This document shows positions 6,958 through 9,877 of a stretch of 9,877 bases of DNA, one piece after another (the stretch's first letter is position 1; each line of letters begins with the position of its first letter). Both the position numbers and the translations under genes were made by a program. The notes below the pieces were generated by a model that had not been told where the DNA came from, ran no database searches, and saw only the letters and a list, made by a program, of their open reading frames with translations. Origin of the DNA: SHLJ01 sp041618535 (GTDB taxonomy: Bacteria > Bacteroidota > Bacteroidia > Flavobacteriales > Flavobacteriaceae); assembly GCA_041618535.1 (NCBI GenBank), contig JBFKFP010000106.1, forward strand, positions 1-9,877, in the 5' to 3' direction.

Positions 6958-6981
6958 TTCTTATACAGGGCTTTATAAGAA
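6958..6981. repeat. Perfect 8-bp inverted repeat between the two paralogues
   Basis: TTCTTATA (6958-6965) and TATAAGAA (6974-6981) form a perfect 8-bp inverted repeat around an 8-nt spacer, CAGGGCTT. It lies 32 nt after the stop of the long paralogue, read on the minus strand. The stem is AT-rich and is followed by GGATATAATC rather than a T-run, so it is a poor intrinsic terminator. An operator, an RNA processing or stability hairpin, or chance are the alternatives. Confidence 0.5.
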
Positions 6982-7013
6982 TCACTGCTCTTGATTTACT
7001 TTAGCGCCCGATT

Positions 7014-9877
7014 CTAATCCAATCTGAAAACATCAAGTGTGACCTTAGTTTGATGTTCATAGAGCTTGATTACCTTAATTGTCCTGGTTTCCTCAGGAAG
7101 ACCGTATTTCTGGTAGGCAGTATACTTGAGGTAAGTTGGATTTGTTTCCGGATCATCCCTGAGATACCTGACATTTATGATCCATTCTCCGGGATAAGCA
7201 TCATCTATTATGAACTCCTCTGTATTGTAACCATAGGTGATTTCATCGCGCATCCTGTCTTCACTGAGGAATCGGGTATGACTCCAGTTAAAAAACTTCT
7301 TTTGCGGATTAACAAATTGCAATTCAAATTCTGCGTTCGGATCATTCCAGTCAAAAACCAAACGAAGGTCATACTTGAAATCGGCCGTCCTCAGATCATT
7401 TGGAAGATCGGAATAATCAAGCTTAGAGCGATGAAAAGCCAGCAAATGCATCAATTCATTCTCGATAGTCCTTTGAAGACCAACAAATTCAACCCCTTCT
7501 ATCGCATTAGCGAGCATAAGCTTATAGAGATCCATCGCATCGGAAAAACGATAATTTTCAGCATATATCCGCGCCAGGTCACGATAAGATTGCTCATGTT
7601 TGGGGCGAAGTTCTACCAATCTCTCGTAAATAAATAACGCATCAGACACCTTACCCAGCTCCTCAAGTTTAAAAGCCAATGTTTTTAAAGCCTTGGGATT
7701 GCTCTCTGCAATTGAAGCGATAGAGGAAAGGACCGAATAGGAAAAATCAGGATCCCAACGTCTGAAGTATTCAGAAGAATCCAGGAAAAATGGAACGGTC
7801 TTGTTGCTTTCCATTTGCCTGAGACGATTAAAAAACAGTTTCGCCTCCTCGAAGCTATTAGCTTTCTCCAGCAACTTCAGATAGGCCGGTTTTTCCTTTT
7901 CACTTTCATTCAAGATCGGTATTCCCTCTTCTAGATAATCATTCCCTTTAACCAATGCCGATTCAAAGGTCTCGCCATCAGGGCCCGAAAGTGTTTTTGT
8001 TCGAATAACAATGGCTCCTCCTCGCCCCATTTGACCATATCGGTTGGTTGCAACTATGGATCTGAGAACGGTTATACTTTCGATGTTTTGAGGGTCAACC
8101 GGAGGAATTGCCTGGTCTGAACCATATAAATTTCCATCTATGTCAAACATGGCAAAAGCTATATTGAGTGATCCCCCTCCACCGCGGATGATATACCGTG
8201 GCGTGTTATAGGCCACGTTCAATCCGGCTACATCTACACCGGGAAACCGTCCCCTTATCACATCGGCCAGGTTATTGTATTGGGGTCCTATATCTTCAGA
8301 GGTGATCATGTCGGCACTGAAACCCAATGATCTCGAATCACGGGAACCCGAACCGGTCTCAATAACTTCTTCTTTCGGACGTCCCCCTATTAATTCTACT
8401 TCATCTAAAAGTTCGCCTTCGGGCTTTAAAAGAATTGGAACACTTTCGGGATTCAGAACCAATACCTCCCGCGATTTCATACCCATAAATGAGGCCGTAA
8501 GGATATCTTCCGCCTCGGCTTCAATCTCGAAAAACCCATCTACGTCGCTTTCGGTCTCGATAAATGATCCTTTCAGCCTGACAGTCGCCCCCTGTATTGG
8601 TCCGGAGACGGTAAAGACCTTTCCGTAAACTAGCCTTGACTCGCGGTCTGTACTATTATAAAAATCGTTGTCTTCAATTTCGTTAAGGGCAAGTCCTACT
8701 GCCTCCTTTACACTTACCCGGTTTAAATTCAGGTAGTGACCGCTCGCATAATTTGCCGCTTGCTGTAAACTGTAATGGTCGGCTTCAGAACTCGAATTAA
8801 CTGTAAAAAGTGGAATATAGACCGCGGGGTCTAATGGTGATAGAATCGACTTGCCATTGGCGAACAGCAATGCGGCGTCGGCATTAAAGTTATTTTCCCT
8901 CAGAACATCAGCATAGCTTGAAGCACCAATATAGCTGATGTCTTTCAGGTAATCAATCAAGTTATCCGAATCTGCGTCTCTTATCGTAAACATCTTAGGT
9001 TCTGAAAGTGATACATTAAAAAGGATCAACTCTACCTGAACATTTTCCAGAGCATTCAGATAACTTTTCAGGAATGAAATTTCCTTAGACAGATTGCGGC
9101 CTTCATCCAGGGTTGAGTTATTCCAGTAAATGGTAATGCGCTCAGGTTTATCTCTCTGATTGATCACCTCTTCTCCCGCCTTAACCGGGATACCCGCTTC
9201 TATTCCAAAATTCATTCCGATCTTCGAATTCCTGCTCCATTTATCCTGGCTTACATATCGTTTAAAGGAGATTCCACGTCCTTTCTTCCCGGAAATTGCA
9301 AATTCTATTATATCTCCATATACCTGAAGCAATTCGATTCCTATTACGCAATCCCGGTCTAAGCTGATATTATGTTTTTCAAGATCAATGGTGACCAGAG
9401 AATCTCCAGAACTTACCGTATGAAAAATATTGGTATTCACTAATTTTGGCCCTGGAAGACCTTGCTTATAATCATACAGGTTGATCCTTACTTTAAGGCT
9501 GTCACTCCGGTTTTCGACCACTGTGAAGGAGAGCTTTTTTAATTTGGTATTTTTCTTCTTAATATCCAGGACTGTCGCAATCTCACCCCCAAGCGCATTT
9601 TTATCCTTCCAATACCCCATTGCCGACCTGTCCATTTCCGGATTACCCAGATAAACGGTTTTCAATTTTTCATTTGTAATAAATACCTCTTCAAGCACTT
9701 CGGGTTTGGGCTTTATGAAAATCTTATTTGTATTGGTCAGAAGCCTGACCAACTGATTGGAACTTACCTTGATTGTTTCGTAACCAATGGCAGAAATCTG
9801 CAAAATGTCCCTTATCCCGATTAACTCTTCATCATACACCAGAGTAAAAGCCCCTGATTCATCACTAACAGTGCCAA
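7014..9877 (-). CDS. VWA-like/plug/TPR/DUF2135-like envelope protein, long paralogue (5' end missing)
   Basis: The reading frame is open to the window edge, giving at least 953 residues; signal peptide and true start lie outside. The first visible codons (GTVSDESGAFTLVYDEE) are already inside a carboxypeptidase-regulatory-like domain. Counting from the first complete codon (9873-9875), the order is: rest of that domain (1-55); a beta-rich segment (about 75-226, with GGEIATVLDIKKK and LKVRINLYDYKQGLPGPK); a von Willebrand A-like domain (about 244-400); a second regulatory domain (415-485); a GELLDEVELIGGR linker; a plug-like domain (about 512-626, RFPGVDVAGLN, YIIRGGGGSLN, GRGGAIVIRTK); two TPR-like repeats (727-788); and a DUF2135-like domain (836-953). 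No beta-barrel follows the plug. In the VWA-like domain the first metal-site motif is NNSTL instead of DxSxS, and LLFANG stands where an acidic residue is usual. It is the tandem paralogue of the gene at 4919-6877. Confidence 0.8.
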   Translation of the reverse strand, partial: GTVSDESGAFTLVYDEELIGIRDILQISAIGYETIKVSSNQLVRLLTNTNKIFIKPKPEVLEEVFITNEKLKTVYLGNPEMDRSAMGYWKDKNALGGEIATVLDIKKKNTKLKKLSFTVVENRSDSLKVRINLYDYKQGLPGPKLVNTNIFHTVSSGDSLVTIDLEKHNISLDRDCVIGIELLQVYGDIIEFAISGKKGRGISFKRYVSQDKWSRNSKIGMNFGIEAGIPVKAGEEVINQRDKPERITIYWNNSTLDEGRNLSKEISFLKSYLNALENVQVELILFNVSLSEPKMFTIRDADSDNLIDYLKDISYIGASSYADVLRENNFNADAALLFANGKSILSPLDPAVYIPLFTVNSSSEADHYSLQQAANYASGHYLNLNRVSVKEAVGLALNEIEDNDFYNSTDRESRLVYGKVFTVSGPIQGATVRLKGSFIETESDVDGFFEIEAEAEDILTASFMGMKSREVLVLNPESVPILLKPEGELLDEVELIGGRPKEEVIETGSGSRDSRSLGFSADMITSEDIGPQYNNLADVIRGRFPGVDVAGLNVAYNTPRYIIRGGGGSLNIAFAMFDIDGNLYGSDQAIPPVDPQNIESITVLRSIVATNRYGQMGRGGAIVIRTKTLSGPDGETFESALVKGNDYLEEGIPILNESEKEKPAYLKLLEKANSFEEAKLFFNRLRQMESNKTVPFFLDSSEYFRRWDPDFSYSVLSSIASIAESNPKALKTLAFKLEELGKVSDALFIYERLVELRPKHEQSYRDLARIYAENYRFSDAMDLYKLMLANAIEGVEFVGLQRTIENELMHLLAFHRSKLDYSDLPNDLRTADFKYDLRLVFDWNDPNAEFELQFVNPQKKFFNWSHTRFLSEDRMRDEITYGYNTEEFIIDDAYPGEWIINVRYLRDDPETNPTYLKYTAYQKYGLPEETRTIKVIKLYEHQTKVTLDVFRLD

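Noticed and set aside
7050..7637. A 195-residue plus-strand open frame
   Set aside because: It lies wholly antisense within the conserved TPR/DUF2135-like coding region and its translation has no recognisable domain; other antisense frames at 2066-2287, 2831-3157, 3244-3438, 3811-4020 and 8275-8628 were set aside for the same reason.
7014..9839. A complete gene starting at the GTG at 9837-9839
   Set aside because: The frame stays open to the window edge and the residues before that codon (GTVSDESGAFTL) continue the same regulatory domain, so the GTG is an internal valine and the gene is truncated by the window.
4919..9877. Calling the two large proteins TonB-dependent receptors or SusC proteins
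   Set aside because: The plug-like domain is present but nothing long enough or patterned like a 22-strand barrel follows it; TPR-like helices and a DUF2135-like domain take its place.

Overview
The window looks like chromosomal DNA of a member of the Bacteroidota, most likely a marine-type Flavobacteriaceae. The evidence is: several exact or near matches to the Bacteroidota -7 promoter element (TAnnTTTG); weak or absent Shine-Dalgarno sequences; SusC-type carboxypeptidase-regulatory plus plug modules; the gene content; and a moderate, AT-leaning base composition. Genus cannot be set from the sequence alone. No rRNA, tRNA, CRISPR array, insertion sequence or phage gene is visible.

Layout from left to right. 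(1) Positions 1-137 hold the 3' end of a BrxA/BrxB-type bacilliredoxin gene, closed by a strong UUCG-loop terminator at 158-181. (2) Positions 202-2033 are a plus-strand run of three overlapping genes: a PlsC-type acyltransferase, an HD-domain phosphohydrolase and a GNAT acetyltransferase, which look translationally coupled. (3) The GNAT stop overlaps by 4 nt the stop of a minus-strand PA0069-family radical SAM protein (2030-3094). Upstream of that is a minus-strand AraC-family regulator (3166-4047). (4) Divergent from the regulator is a small secreted protein made of two related beta-rich halves (4241-4843), ending in a terminator whose T-tract runs into the stop of the next, convergent gene. 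(5) Positions 4919-9877 carry two tandem minus-strand paralogues of 652 aa and at least 953 aa; the second is cut by the window edge.

The most unusual part is this paralogue pair. Both have carboxypeptidase-regulatory-like domains and a SusC-type TonB plug-like domain. Where a TonB-dependent receptor would have its beta-barrel, they have two TPR-like helical repeats and a C-terminal domain resembling DUF2135/YfaP. They are therefore not ordinary TonB receptors. The larger one carries an extra block of about 337 residues, holding a beta-rich domain and a von Willebrand A-like domain, exactly where the smaller has a short linker. In that VWA-like domain the expected metal-site aspartates are asparagines. 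The pair is best read as envelope proteins of unknown function that diversified by domain gain or loss.

The genes at 1-4047 look like a mix of housekeeping, repair and regulatory functions with no evident shared pathway. The AraC regulator and the divergent secreted gene share one intergenic region and could be a regulator-target pair, but that is inference.
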